From Humulus lupulus (taxonomy: Eukaryota > Streptophyta > Magnoliopsida > Rosales > Cannabaceae), in the NCBI RefSeq assembly GCF_963169125.1, contig NC_084796.1:90194888-90258887 (forward strand): DNA of 64,000 nt, read 5' to 3'. Below are positions 30,889 through 44,162 of this stretch, in pieces. The position numbers and the translations under genes are program-made. How positions within the stretch are numbered: the first letter of the stretch is position 1; each line of letters begins with the position of its first letter. A model generated the notes under the pieces. The model saw only the letters and a list, made by a program, of their open reading frames with translations. It was not told where the DNA came from and did no database searches.

Positions 30889-33800
30889 AGAAATTTCGTC
30901 CTCGAAATTTTATCTGTACTGCTCGAATAGTTCCGCACTACCGATTCCAATTACCCAGGTCATTCCTTGACTTCACTGTTTCTAGAGCATTACCTTAACT
31001 TAAGGTACAATCTTGTTCCTCAAAACATTATTCTTTCTATCTCATAACTGATCTGGCCACTTCACATAGAATAACTCCATCCTCAGCTGCAGATCCCCAT
31101 AGTTTCTCTAACCCATGTCCCCAACATGGAATATATATATACACTGTTTACAGCTGACAGTGTTAAAACTGTTATCAACTTAAAAGCGACCTCACTGGTC
31201 CTTTTCTGGATTCAAATGGTCTTGATAATCCAGGCCCAACTTGTCCTTATCTTCTCACCCCTTTTTCCTTGGTGATATCCTAAGGAAGATACAATATTTC
31301 ACTTGGAACCCAGATTCCTGTTTTCCAATTCAGTAAAGCTTTTCCATTTATTCCAAATAGTGAACCTCCAAGCTCTAACCTTAAATAATCTTAACGATCC
31401 CCTGAACCATCTCAAGATTCAAATATAATATCTTACTTATCTCATTCCAAAAAAAATGGGTGATACCTTATTTCATTAAGTGTCATAACTCCCTTTCTCT
31501 ATCTCTGATTTACCATCAGTCTGAAAATTAGCCACCGCACCAAATTCTAATTATATACTTATGGTCTTCCTTACCCCTTCCAAGACCTAGAAGTAAAACA
31601 AAGTCCTTATTCAATAAAGTAGACCTTGAATTCCATGAAGGCATACTATCTATTTCACACAAAGTTCTGAATACTGATCAGTTGTGTACCTTGTCTTTAC
31701 TGGATAAAAGTGAATTCACCCAAAATATTGGTCCATAATGACCCAATCATCCCATGCTGACCCACTGTCTTGGCAGCCCACTACGATACCTATCGCGATG
31801 TTCCCTTATTGCCATTATAAAATATTCAGAGGCTGTAATATCCTTACTAGTTTCTGACACCTTGTTCTGACCTGTTAACAGGTTACGAGCTTTGTCCTTT
31901 ATTCCATTATGTTCCTCTCTACCTAGGCCTCCAATATAAAACCTTAAAATTATGGTACCTTTTTCCTGATGTCTGGATGAAAAGATCAAGAAAGTAGTAC
32001 GAGATTCATCCAAAATTTCCATGTAATTCTAATGCCCATCAGAGTCTAGATTTGATCCTTATATTACAATAAACTTATACATGATGTTGTAAAATCCTTA
32101 GCTAACCCAGTTAAGACTTTGCCTTCAATTATTTTCATCTGGGATTTCCTTAACTGTCTTTCTTTAATCCTTTATAAGATAATAGTTCCAAGTATCAAAC
32201 TGGCCACCTAGCCCACTAGAAAGTCAGACCCTTCAACCAACATCATGCATAGATAATCACCTTTTTCTTGCTACTGAGGTGTCATAACAACTCACAACCT
32301 GATTCTGACCCGTAATAGACGTAGAACTCAACCTGAAATACATGTACCACCATGCCCGCCTAAGGAAATTCCTACTCCTAAGGCGTTCTTTAACCTTGGC
32401 AAATTTCCAACCAAGAATACATCACAACACTGTCGATCAAGATAATCATAAATTCAATTAAGATAATCCTTGAATACTCCATTCGCCCCTTTCACAAAAG
32501 CAATTTGACATTGACCAAATCCTCAACACTTAACTCAGCATCCCTAGTGCCCTTGTCTAATATAATAACAATCTTCTGTTTATCATTTTTCCTGATCACT
32601 AGCTGGTAATAACCAAATCACAGATCTCTAGCTATCCCAGATCTCTAGCTGGTAATAACCAGATCAAAGATCTCCTTTGAAGAACATCATCCCACTCAAC
32701 AATTGAGCCTTTAATCCTTACAACTTTGATGAAACCGTTCGATACAATGCCCTAGATCTGATTCAATCCCTGGCACCAGTCCAATCAGTATTTTATCTCT
32801 TGTGCAGATGTACCCTTGACAAATTCCTTGGAAACTTATCCAGGAACTCACAGACCAACCCAGTCTGTCTTGATCCCACTGGTACAACCTAGGTAGTGTC
32901 AATCACACTAGCTAAGGTCCTAAACATCCCCCTACAATAGATCTCCAATTCTAAATACAAATGCCATATATACAACACCAATTAATGCAAGGATTTCTCC
33001 CTTTTAACTTAAGAATTACTTTTCCTTCCTTGCAATCCATCACCGTCCCCCATATCTGACTAACCATTCCATGTTCAAAGTCCTTACGTTGTAGCTGCCT
33101 TCGAATATACTTTAAGTGGTAGTTGATATGTTCACCGGTCTTAGTGTGCTTCTGATCAAATCTCTTTGTACCTGATCTCTTCCCTTCCTATAGCTTAACC
33201 TTAAATACCTTTGAAAAAAAATGAAGTTAATACCTTCTGAAACCTTATTTATGACTCTACTGCTTCAGTTGTAACATCATCAGTGTAATAATCGTTCACA
33301 TTTTGATTCTAGCTGGGGAGTAGTTGAACACATCGTTAATGAACCTGAATATAACCCATTCACGTCTTTTCTGTATTCTCTGCTTGTCAGACTTACCCAT
33401 GTCATTGGAGTATAAAATGGTTAGAAACCCTTACTCTTAATCCATCACACCCCACTCGGTACAAGTAATAATTCCTGAAATGTCTCTTTCCTTGATCCTT
33501 ATCTGGTAATAACAAGATCGATGATCAACTCCTGAAGACATTGTCCTGTCTTGTAATGGGGAATTTAAACTCTTCATCCCTAGCAGGCGATATCAATGAG
33601 TCCCATGATACAATGTTCTGTCCAATCCACTTCTAGGTCACATACTTCTTCAGGTGAACCAGTGATTCCTTAAGCTAACTTATTTCATTCTTCATAACAT
33701 TCCTGATACTGAATCCGTCCATGCCCAAATCTTGAAGCACACCCAACAATTCCCTTGAATACTTAGTTGAATCCATACTAACCAATTTAGTTTCCATTCA

Positions 33801-35310
33801 GTCTAATCCATATACTTCGGGCGATGCCCTTGACAGTCCAGGGTTATCCCTTATTCAACACATTAGCTTTCCTCAGGCCTATATCATAGCTCTCATATGA
33901 TGAGCTCTGCCAATTCCCCTATGAACCCCTTTACCACTAATATTTTCATTCTTCCTCAACAAGTACTTATATCTTAATGTTTTCTTTAGGAGACACACAA
34001 CACCAAGCTCTTTCAGTTCCTTTTTCTAACCAGAGCAAAAACTATCCAATCCACTGGTCACTTCCGAGGAGCTAGCCTTAGGCTCTGAATGAACAAGGTA
34101 TCCCAGTCTTCCCTATCTTGATGGCTAAACTGTAAACTTAACCCCTTTCCTGTGAAAACTAGGAGCCATAAAACCACCAATGGTTCTCTTTTTTTTCGAT
34201 CACTAAGTAGCCACTCTTACTAAATTCCACAAACGAAAATATCATCACCTGTATTCCTTACGTCTTAGATAATAAAACTCTATCTCTACTGCCCAAGCAC
34301 AGATAACCATCTCAAAGCTTAACTCATAAATGACTCATGATCTCCAGCTACATCCATTTGTACCATAATCCAAAGGGGATTGATCAATCCACCAAACTCG
34401 TTAACATATATTGTCGCTATCTTACAACTTTCGACATTCTTCTGCCACAAATGCCTAATACGGCTACTCTATCTACATTTGTTCTCCTCGTATTATCAAG
34501 AACGGGATTAGCCATACTCGTTCACTAACCAATTCTTGACCAAACCCAAACCTTCCTCAAAACTAGAGGATAATCCTTCTAAGGCCTTCCATACAATGAT
34601 TCTTATCCGTTCCCTCTCAGTAACCTGCTTTTTCGTCCATCAAATCCCCTCCATTAGACCTCACAGCCTGACTCATACATCAGCAAACATCTGCTGCGAA
34701 TCTCAGGGGCAGGTGGAGGATTCGAACCCGAACTGTCATTTGCTACTCTTACTAAAACCAAAACTGTGTCCAATTAACCATTCTCAGCACATACAACCTG
34801 AATTAATCTGTCTTCACCGACTAAACCTCTTAACCCTGATGTTCATCTCCAGAATCATCCCAAGAGCAGATCCAAACAACCATAGTAATCATGCACATAT
34901 AAAGCATACCAAACACCAATTAACAATACTATGCATAAATTACCAAATTTCATTACCATTAGATGCATACATACTATGCATTCCATATGCCAATAAACAA
35001 GCATAGCATATAAGTTCAATTTATACATATAATCACCTACAATTCATATACCAATCATTATCCAAATATTCATCCACATTCAAGAGCGATTCTAATCAGC
35101 ATGCCTTAATATCATCACACAACAGTCAAGGGCTAGGCCCTATCAGTATCTCATGCTCCCTATTGATCAAACCAATTAATGCATTCATATTTCATTCAAG
35201 CACTTAAGCATACAATTTCATGTATTCAACTACAAACCCTTGATTCGAGCTTGTCTTTAGCGGCAAGTGTACATGTCCAGCCAGTCTTCAGGAACCCATA
35301 AACCTAGACT
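30889..35310 (-). pseudogene. Decayed interior of E with RT trace
   Basis: No long frame survives. On the minus strand at about 32590-32870 one frame reads VCEFLDKFPRNLSR, then SRALYRTVSSKL, GLKAQL and finally DL-stop-SGYYQLEI. These line up in order with the RT entry region and the catalytic segment of chromovirus RT, with about 40 residues missing between them. At 30890-30905 the AATTTCGAGGACGAAATTTC tail typical of gypsy 3' coding ends is intact. The rest is unassigned, AT-rich and full of stops. Confidence 0.55.
34718..34780 (-). other. tRNA-like A/B box pair in E leader
   Basis: The minus strand has TGGTTAATTGG (34780-34770, A-box-like) and a perfect B box GGTTCGAATCC (34728-34718), 41 bp apart, about 550 bp downstream of the PBS. 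No acceptor stem forms, so it is not a tRNA gene. Confidence 0.4.
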
Positions 35311-35322
35311 GCTCTGATACCA
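35311..35322 (-). other. Primer binding site of E
   Basis: The minus strand reads TGGTATCAGAGC, the standard initiator-methionine tRNA site, three bases from the 5' LTR end. Confidence 0.9.
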
Positions 35323-35325
35323 AGT

Positions 35326-37802
35326 TATAACGCCCTGGGTAACCAAGATCGTTACACTATGTGTTTAAAATAGTGCAAGACTTTCAAATCAAGTCATTTA
35401 AACAAAATGTGAATCTAACGTCATCAACGGATTAGGAACAAAAGACATCGGTCATAAACAGGCTATTTTCATTAAAAATGACAATTTAATACATGGAAAC
35501 TCAAAACAGGGTTTAGATGACTTAGTTACAACAAATTCCAGAAGTTATAAATAATTCAGGCCACTCTATTGGCAAAATACACATTTTAGGTTTTCATCCC
35601 TGAACAATCCCTCGACCGTGGCGGCCGAGCAGCTGACAATGTACACCTCACCCCTAGAGCTCTCCAACTCATGGTTGACTCAACATACCCTTGCCTTAAC
35701 CTGCACCACGTAGCACCTGTGAGCCGAGGCCCAGCAAGAAAGCATGATATCATAGCAAGATCAACATCAATAACCAAATATACCACAATGCATAACCAAG
35801 AATTCGGCAATTCATAACATTCACCCAATCAGTGATAACACTCAACAAATTAGCAATTTGTCATCCAGAAAATCAACAAATCATATTCATAACACAGTAT
35901 TCACATTCATAATCAACAGTTTATCACAACCATCAAATGATATTCAGGGTCGGCGCCCATAAGTCGCACCCTCTATTTAACCCACTGTCTTCGGCTTACT
36001 TAGGCCTCCCCCAGTGTTATACCCATTGACTCCGACCAGCTTAACCGAGCTCAGTGATTAATAAGCTGCCTCAGCTACCAGTGGCTGAGCCGCTTCCTGT
36101 GTCCAAATATTGATTCTGATAGCCTTAGGCCGGTTATCACATGTCCGATGACATAATACCATCTCATGACATGATATACAAATATAGGGAGCTCTTAGTC
36201 CCATCATGTTCACATGGTTAATCACATTCACATAACAATGCATACAAACATAGGTAACACCTAGTCCCAAACTAACCACATAATCGGGTGCAGCTTTCTT
36301 ACCTTTAGATTTCGCTAGATCCTTCAATTTGATCCTCAAGCACGATCCCGTCTGAACCTTAGCGTGCACCTAGTCACAGCCATAGATCAGAATCATCACC
36401 AAACTTATAATCCATAACCTAGCCTCGGGACCAACCCCGAGTCCCCGGGCAAAAACCCTAAGAAATAACCTGGAAACCCCTTTCTGGAAACAAGGTAGCG
36501 CTACAACGCTCTAAGGAGGGCGCTAAAGCCCTACTAGCAGAGCCAAAAATGCCAAGAAAAGCCCAAGCGTAGCGCTGTAGCGCTCAAAGGCTAGCGCTAT
36601 AGCGCTAGTCACAGACCAGCAACACCCTGTTTTTCCCTTCTTCGATTTTCTCGAACCAAAACCCCTTGGAACCCTTCCAAACCTCTACTACACACCAAAT
36701 TGAGTCTATCATCACCTATATCTCATCCCAAATGGCCAAACAACCCAAAACTTAGCCACATGCATCATCAAGCTAAGAAAATAAACATTGAACTCCAAAA
36801 CTCAAGAACTCATCTGAAAACCAGCAACTACCAAGCAATTCAAGATAACAAAACCCAGAAATCCTTACCTTTTATGGAGAGCCCAACCTAGGTTGTCTCT
36901 AATATCCCTCTAGTCCTTAGCTCCTCAATCCCCAAAGCTTAATTCCCTTAAGTTCCATCCAAAGCCTCAAGTTTAGAGATCTATTCTAGCAAAATTCAGA
37001 AAACTCAACAGAACCCTTTAAACCTTACCTCAATTGAGTAACCAATCTCTGTTAACTCCTTAGCTTCACCAAGGTCTCTAGCCCCAAACTCCAGCCTGAA
37101 CTTTCTCTAAAATCCCAGTTCCAAAACTCACAAGAAATGGTGAAGAAAAGAACAAAACGAATGGAGAAGAAAAGTCCCTGTTTTCCTTCTTTCTTTTTCC
37201 TTCAACTTCTCATACTTTCTAACAATTCCACTAAGGCATAAAGGCAGATGCTACTTATCTCTTATAGTCAAATGACCATATTTCCCTTCCAATTAAACCA
37301 AGCTTTTATACATCCTAAGGGCATTTTGGTCATTGCTCCCAATTCCCACTAATTCCTTAAGTGTCTTAAATATTTATCACTTAATTCCCATCATCTAATT
37401 ATTCACCAACTATTTTTCCTCATTATCAAATAATTTCCAATATGTTCTCCAAATTCTCAGATACATCCCCAGGCTCACCCCGAGCCGGGTATAAATCCCC
37501 GCTGTGACTTTCCCGCTAAACCGCTTGTCAGGATCGCCTCGAGTCACAAGCTACAAATATATCCACATAATAATGTGGTCTCAACATTTATCACAGATAT
37601 TTACATTTATGCCCTGAACGGCCAAATTACCAAAATACCCTCATAACAAATTATACACACCTATGCATGCCTTTATCATCATATAATAATATGATCCACA
37701 TAATCATGCATATAATCATATAATGGCACAATAAATCAATTATGGCCCTCTTGGCCTCCTAATCAAGGTCCTAAACCTTATTATGAAATTTGGGTCGTTA
37801 CA
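35326..37802 (-). repeat. E 5' LTR (long form)
   Basis: 2477 bp, TATAACGCCCTGGG to GGGTCGTTACA (first base pair mutated). It contains four copies of a 14-bp self-complementary word at 36497-36606. Confidence 0.9.
36497..36606. repeat. Four 14-bp AGCGCT-NN-AGCGCT words in E LTR
   Basis: AGCGCTACAACGCT (36497), GGCGCTAAAGCCCT (36519), AGCGCTGTAGCGCT (36571) and AGCGCTATAGCGCT (36593) share a 6-2-6 palindromic design inside an otherwise AT-rich LTR. Confidence 0.85.
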
Positions 37803-37807
37803 AAACT

Positions 37808-39233
37808 TGTCTGGATGGACAAGTTAGCCAGTTGACCCATGCCTATTTCTATCTCAGCATTAATCAACTCTTGTTGTAGCGGCTTCTCAATTCTGGATAA
37901 TGCTGTCAAACTTCGATAATTCTTCCGACTTAATTCATCTACAATGACATTTGCCTTTTCCTGGGTGGTATAAGATTTCCTAGTCATAGTCCTTTACTAG
38001 TTCTAACCACATGCATTGCCTCATGTTGAGCTCATTTTGTGTGAAGAAATATTTGAAGCTTTTGGGGTCCGTATAAATCTAACCACCGCTACCAACTCCA
38101 TATCGTGTGTTGGATAGCGTTGATCATATTCCTTCAGCTGTCTTGAGGTGTAGGCTATCACCATGTCATTTTGCATCAGAACGTAGCCCAACCCTTGCTT
38201 GGATGCATCACAGAATTCTACCAACATGTCGTTGGGTGTCAGTACGCAAAGTAATGGTGCCAAAAAAAAAATTATCTTTGAGCAACTGGAATCTTTCCTG
38301 ACAATTATCCTCCAGCCGAACCTCTGTTGTTTCCGGGTCAGGTTGGTAAGTGGAGTGGCTATCTTACAAAAGCCTTCCACAAACCTTTGGTAATAGCCTG
38401 TCGGCCCGAGAAGACTTCTAACCTTTGACGCATTTTTTGGTCTTGGCCAATCCTTCACAGCGTCTACCTTAGTTGGGTCTACTGTGACTCTGTCCTTGGA
38501 TACTATGTGCATGAGGAACCCCACTTGTGATAGCCAAAATTCAAATTTCTTGAACTTGGCAGTAGAGTTTGTGCTCTTTCAGTCACAGCATGGTCAGTCT
38601 TAAGTGTTCCTCTTGCTCGACTTCGTCCTTTGAGTACACCAATATATCGTCAATGAATACCACGACGAATTTGTCCAAGTAATCCTTGAAGACCTGGCTC
38701 ATTAAGTCCATAAATGCGGCTGGAGCATTGGTAAGACCAAAAGACATAACTAGGACCTCGTAATGTCCGTATTAAGTCCTAAAAGTCATCTTTGGTATAA
38801 CCAAACCATAGATCAATTTTTGAAAATACCGTTGCTCCTCGGAGTTGATCAAATAAGTCATTGATCCGGGGTAGCGGGTACTTGTTCTTAATTGTCACCT
38901 TGTTCAGCTCACGATAGTCGATACACATCCGCATGCTTCCATCCTTCTTAGTCCCAAAAGAACTAGTGCCCCCCATGGAAAATGGCTTGGTCTATGAGCT
39001 ATGAGCTCTTGTAACTGTGTTTTTAACTCCTTCAATTTGGTAAGTGTCATCCGGTATGGTGCCTTTGAGACAGTCTCGGTTCCCGGTACTAGTTCGATTG
39101 TGAAGTCAATTTCGCGATTATGGGGCAACCCTGGTAAGTCATCAGAAAATATCTTTGGAAATTCCTTTATAATGGGGACGTCTGCAACCTTTAATAGTGT
39201 TTCCAGTGCAACATCTATGACCCTTGCTACGAA
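37808..39233 (-). pseudogene. pol: RNase H, RT and protease-RT linker of D pol
   Basis: Minus-strand remnants from right to left: VADVPIIKEFPKIF, DLPGLPHNREIDFTIELVPGT (about 39200-39080); RT with [20 protein letters not shown] (about 38920); [10 protein letters not shown] (about 38640, catalytic pair intact); the RT connection SKVRSLLGPTGYYQRFVEGF (about 38420); and RNase H with FCDASKQGLGYVLMQND and RQLKEYDQRYPTHDMEL (about 38220-38100), ending near VDELSRK (about 37940). Frameshifts separate these blocks. This is the middle of chromovirus D pol. Confidence 0.88.
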
Positions 39234-39238
39234 TGCGT

Positions 39239-42200
39239 TGTTAAAAAAACATTCAAAGCATGCAACTGAATAGGCGTGGTGGGCCCATAGTGTACAACAA
39301 TAAAACAAACTCATTATTCATATAAACAGTTTATTTGACCATGAAAACATCAAGACAGAAAAATTAATATACAATATTATTAATCATGGAATATATATAT
39401 CTATATAAATATACAATATATTTATATATTATATATAAATATATAAATATTCAAGAACAAAAACAGTTACCTCTTGAAGCCTATCAAGTGTCCTTGAGTC
39501 TTTTCGTATATTTATCGATCTTCCTATCCAACGCTTTAAGCACTTAAACCACGATCTTTCGAAGTGTTCTCTACACCTCAAGATGTGTGTGGGCACATAG
39601 AGAACATGAGTTTTCAATTTTAAGAATCACAAGTATTTCTCAACATATGAGAACTTGGATTATGGTCTGAGAATGGCTAGAATGAAGAAGGAGAAGAAAG
39701 ACATTTTGTCTGACAAAAATTCTAAGAACTATTCTAAATTGTATATGTATTGTATATTGTATTGTCGTGTCTTGTGTATTGTGGATTTTTCTTCTCTTTA
39801 TTCTATATCATATATATAGAGAGATAATTCTATTACCTTATTATTCCTAATAATAATAGTAATATAATATTAATATCGTAATGATGATAGGAAGTGATTT
39901 AGGTAAATATTTAGGGGCCGGTCAGTAGAGAATTTGAATCAAATTTTATGATTTCAAAATCTATAAAATCGTGGGCCCCATGATAATAGCCGATTGGTAG
40001 CTAGTTTTTTAAAACAAAATCCAAATCTATATTTGGATCTAATGTTGTAAAATTAAAAACAATAAAATGACGTTTTCTTTATTTTGTTAAAGTTCTTCTC
40101 AAAAATTCTAAAAACATTATTTCTTCTCTTCCTTTTTTCTCCTTCCCCTCCACTATTTGAGAAAGACAATTTCTCTTCTGTCAATGGTGACTCCCCATGT
40201 TTATATATATACATATATATATATATGCCATTGTTTTAGCTGGCAAAGAAACTATTCTGGGTTTCGTTAGTTGGGAAAAAAAGTTATGGAAAAATGGCAG
40301 AAACTCATATATATTTGTATGTATGTAACATTAATTTAGAAAAAAAATCAAAACTAATGGCAATGCAATATTGTGATGAATTTAATCAATGCACTAATAT
40401 TAAATTTTAATTTATTAATGTAATTAAATTTTACTTAATTAAATCTATTGATAAATAAAAATTTAATATTATAAAACATATATATATAAAATTAAAATAA
40501 TATTAAGATTCAGCTGAATCAATCACGTATTCCGTTTCTGTTATATTTTCAAATTTAATGCCAATCATAGATTCAGTTTTTAATGACATTGAACCAATCA
40601 CATTTTCAGAAACATGTTTTACTCAATAAATTCAGATTTTCATTTCAGAATCTCACTTTTAAAAAATACAGTTTTTTACTCGCAAACCCATTAGACCCTT
40701 AACTTACCAAATTTGAAAAAACTATTTTCAAATTATTAATTAATTAAATAAATAAAATAAAACCAACATTGATGCAATATTAGTGCAGTTGGTACACGCA
40801 TGGCACAGTCCTTGGAGTGTGTCATGCGTGAACTGTTATTCCCTTTTCAGGGATATTGCATTTTTCTTTTCTTTATTTATTTAACTAAAATCAATCTTCC
40901 ACAAAATAAGGTATTTATCTTTTTAAAGAAAAGATGGCTACTATATTTCCAATTTTAAATTTTAAATTCAAAATTCAAATTAATGATCATCATTATCATC
41001 ATCTTTTAAAATTCAATAAATCAAAAAACTATTTTTAACTTACCAATTTTATTTTCTCTCACTCAAATAAAATAATTAATTTTTTTTTTAATTTATTTAT
41101 ATATATGAATTTCAAAAATCACATATTTAAATAAATAAATATATTTTCGAAAATTCATAATTAATTCCAAATTAATGATTCAACCTCAATTATCATATAA
41201 TTGCATACTTGACACGAAGAATAAAATTCTTCTCAAAATCCCGAATTACAGTTTTACCCTTGTATCAACTCTTCCTTTGATATGACTTTAATAGAGTCAC
41301 CCTAGGGACCTATGGACCTATAATATCAAGCTCCAATATATGGTAGATTATTAATCAAAGTTCTTTGATGAAATAATCATATTTATTAATCTCATGATTA
41401 CTCCACTATAAATATGAGACTGAACTCTTGATAATTATAGAGATATATTTACTTAGTACTTTATTAAAGAATAAAGTGTCCATTGATAAAATCATTACAT
41501 ACAACATTAATCCTCTATTAATGGTTCATAATTAAAAAGTAAATAAAATTACTGTTTTACCCTTTTAGCTATATCTTATTCCTGGAGTACCATTGACTTT
41601 AGCAGTGAAGGTTGTGTCACAATAGGTTTGCGACGTGATCACTCATAACCTTTTCAATTCCAAAAGTTAACCCAATAACGAACCATTATTCAATCTATCA
41701 GAAGGTATAGATTCTATATCTGTTAAACTACGTCCTCAGCCATATATATCATTGAGTCCCCAAAATAATTGTTCTTGGCCTGATCATTCTGACAAACCTT
41801 AACGCATGAATAAAAGGATCAAATGACATATGAAGGGGATCATAGCAACCTCAAGATTAAGATCATCATGTATATGATCATCGTTTGATGTGTTTGATTA
41901 ATACTACAAAATAGTGTTCAAACAAGTATTAACAAATTACATCTGGTCCAGTTCTATACATCGCTATATATAAAGCACCTTCACTAAAGTGTCCTACTAT
42001 GCTAGTGACCCAGATCTAGATCACTTGGGTTCATAATACTCGCGAACCGTACCACCAGTAATTAATCTAAAGATTCCATTACTTTATTTTACTGCGAACT
42101 ATTTTAAGTTTATTATCTTAATCTCGATCCTCTCATACTTAATATTATGAATATAATATCTAACATAGCTTTTATATATAATAATTCAATTTAATTATTT

Positions 42201-42255
42201 ATTTCATTTAAAACATTTGTCAACTAAAATTTCTTTAAGGGCACTATTCCCAACA
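39239..42255 (-). repeat. G 3' LTR (with MITE insertion)
   Basis: 3017 bp including the 785-bp element at 39914-40698. Without it the length (about 2229) agrees with the other LTR. It ends GGGCACTATTCCCAACA on the plus strand. Confidence 0.85.
39914..40698. mobile_element. Harbinger/Tourist-like non-autonomous element, 785 bp
   Basis: It is flanked by TTA on both sides (39911-39913 and 40699-40701). Its ends (GGGGCCGGTCAG and, inverted, GGGTCTAATGGG) loosely match PIF/Harbinger-type termini. The other LTR of G has the uninterrupted site (AAATATCTAACTTACC at about 54160), proving an insertion after G arrived. No coding capacity. Confidence 0.75.
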
Positions 42256-42271
42256 ATTTCTCCCTTGCCCT
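42256..42271 (-). other. Polypurine tract of G
   Basis: The minus strand reads AGGGCAAGGGAGAAAT directly before TGTTGGGAATAG. Confidence 0.8.
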
Positions 42272-43316
42272 AAAGTAAATTGAGCTATCTCTTTTAAACA
42301 TGTCAATCATATTCTCTTGACCAAATTTTCTAACAAAGTCTTTGTTGCAGTATTGTGAGTAACTGTTTTGAAGTTATCTGCAAGATCTTACATCAATTAT
42401 GTAATATTTTCTTGAATTAAATGATACTTCATTTTATGTGATTTTACCCTCTCATGATTTCTAGTTCTTCTAGAATTGTTCTATCTCCATTGCTTTCATA
42501 ATGAGATACTAGTTGTTTATATTAATTTGAAACCATTTCCAAAATGACAAAGAACTCAACTAAATCAAATGACCTATTTAAACTGCCCGTAGTTGTTACA
42601 TTTCGACTTTTGTGGTGAAACATACAATACTGAAATATCTAATACATTTCTAGATTACTGTGTCTCCTTCATAGTTATGGAAACTGATTCTAATATCAAT
42701 CTTTGAACATTTAAAATCAGTTCATCCTTTGGGATTTTAGGCCACTGCCTAAATGCACATACATATAATCTCTATTATATTCAAGATACTCAAAATTAAG
42801 TCCTTATAATTATTCAATGACTCAATCCATTATTGGATTGACAATTGCTGACTCCACCATTTAACAAATGTCAAAACATAAATTTCAATACATTAAACAA
42901 TTTATCATTGAGTTGTAGGAATAACTTCTCATGTCCTCTTTTCTAGTAAAAGAATAAATGGACATTTATTTTATAGATAATACATTCTCGTGGCCGGGAA
43001 CACAAAAAGCCTTTCTTGGATTTTTGTAAACTCAAGAATTTAAGCTTCTTATCTATATAAGTCGCTTCAGACAATGCCAGAGGATTGTTCTTTCAATCTC
43101 TATAGAATTGAATGTATAGAACATTCTTGGATTTTCTAAATCTAATATTTAGAAACGTTTAGTTAACCATTTCTTTTCTATTGACGATTTCTCTACATCA
43201 TTCCCAATGATTAGAATGTTATCAATATTAAGAATAAGAATCATAACATAATCATTCTGGTCAAGATCTTCAAATAATTTTGTCATGTCAGCCATTTAGT
43301 AAAGACTATTAAGTTT
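42272..43316 (-). pseudogene. pol: Decayed copia RT/RNase H of G
   Basis: The minus strand at about 43259-43203 reads DYVMILILNIDNILIIGND, the position of the copia RT catalytic YVDD motif, here reduced to NIDN. The C-terminal RT/RNase H sequence toward 42272 is too eroded to follow. B2 interrupts the gene just upstream. Confidence 0.6.
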
Positions 43317-43321
43317 GGTTA

Positions 43322-44147
43322 TGTTGACCACGTTTTTGGCCAACGACGTGTAGACATCCAAACGACAAAAACCTTCAAGAGAAATAAACGACAGAGACGA
43401 TTTTTATAGTGGATCTGCCCCAATGTGTTGGTAATAACCTAATCCACTTAGAGTTGTGATTATAGATCTGCACTCAAGATCAGATGAACCTGAGTCAACT
43501 GAGTTTCTTCAGTGCAGATTACAAGAATACAAGAATTCTCTCAAATACAAGTACTCTCTCTCTAAAAAATTAGAATTCGAAAAAGTCCAAAACAAAGTCC
43601 CCTTTATGATGCCATAAGCCTTGTATTTATAGGCTCAGGATCGTACAGATGATGTCCCTCATAATCGGGATATTTTGTTATTCTCATTATATTTAATTTA
43701 CAATAATATTCAAAATATAACAATACACTATATTCATGGGATAAACTGAGAGATTCTCGCGCAAACCAAGACTGATTCTTGTTGTAGTCGTTTCTAGGAT
43801 TTTTCACATTGCCCTGCTCTGTCTAGTCGATCCATATCACATTTAGGCTGGTCGGCCAAACCTTCACTGGGCAGACATGAACCTGGCTTGGCAGACATGC
43901 ACTTGGCTGGGCAGACATGGTCATGACTGGTCGGACATGGTCATGACTGGTCGGACAAGGTCATGTCTGGGCAGACAATCATATGACTGGTCGGACAAGG
44001 TCATGCCTGGTCGGTCATGACACTTGACTTTCCAGTCAAAATTCTTCATTGGTCTACCGGGTCACTCTTAAGCCAGATCACCCAACAATTCATTTCCATT
44101 TGATATTTCTATTGCCACGTCATCGTTTTCAAAATTTGGGGATAAAA
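43322..44147 (-). repeat. B2 3' LTR
   Basis: 826 bp, TGTTGACCACG to GGGGATAAAA (terminal CA lost). Carries 8 units of the 20-bp minisatellite (43868-44027) and a minus-strand TATA box at about 43626. Confidence 0.88.
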
Positions 44148-44149
44148 TT

Positions 44150-44162
44150 TTCCCCCCAAGTT
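44150..44162 (-). other. Polypurine tract of B2
   Basis: The minus strand reads AACTTGGGGGGAA just before the LTR, the same tract as in B1. Confidence 0.82.

Larger units (their letters stand above)
29103..37802 (-). mobile_element. E: minus-strand gypsy element with heavily decayed pol
   Basis: LTRs lie at 29103-30872 and 35326-37802 with a perfect TSD AAACT (29098-29102 and 37803-37807). A tRNA-iMet type PBS and a PPT fix minus orientation. The 4.45 kb interior has only traces of chromovirus-like pol. F at 61396 is another copy of the LTR family. The LTRs differ by about 700 bp in length. Confidence 0.92.

Noticed and set aside
40200..40226. AT dinucleotide microsatellite
   Set aside because: Real but short and ordinary within AT-rich MITE sequence.
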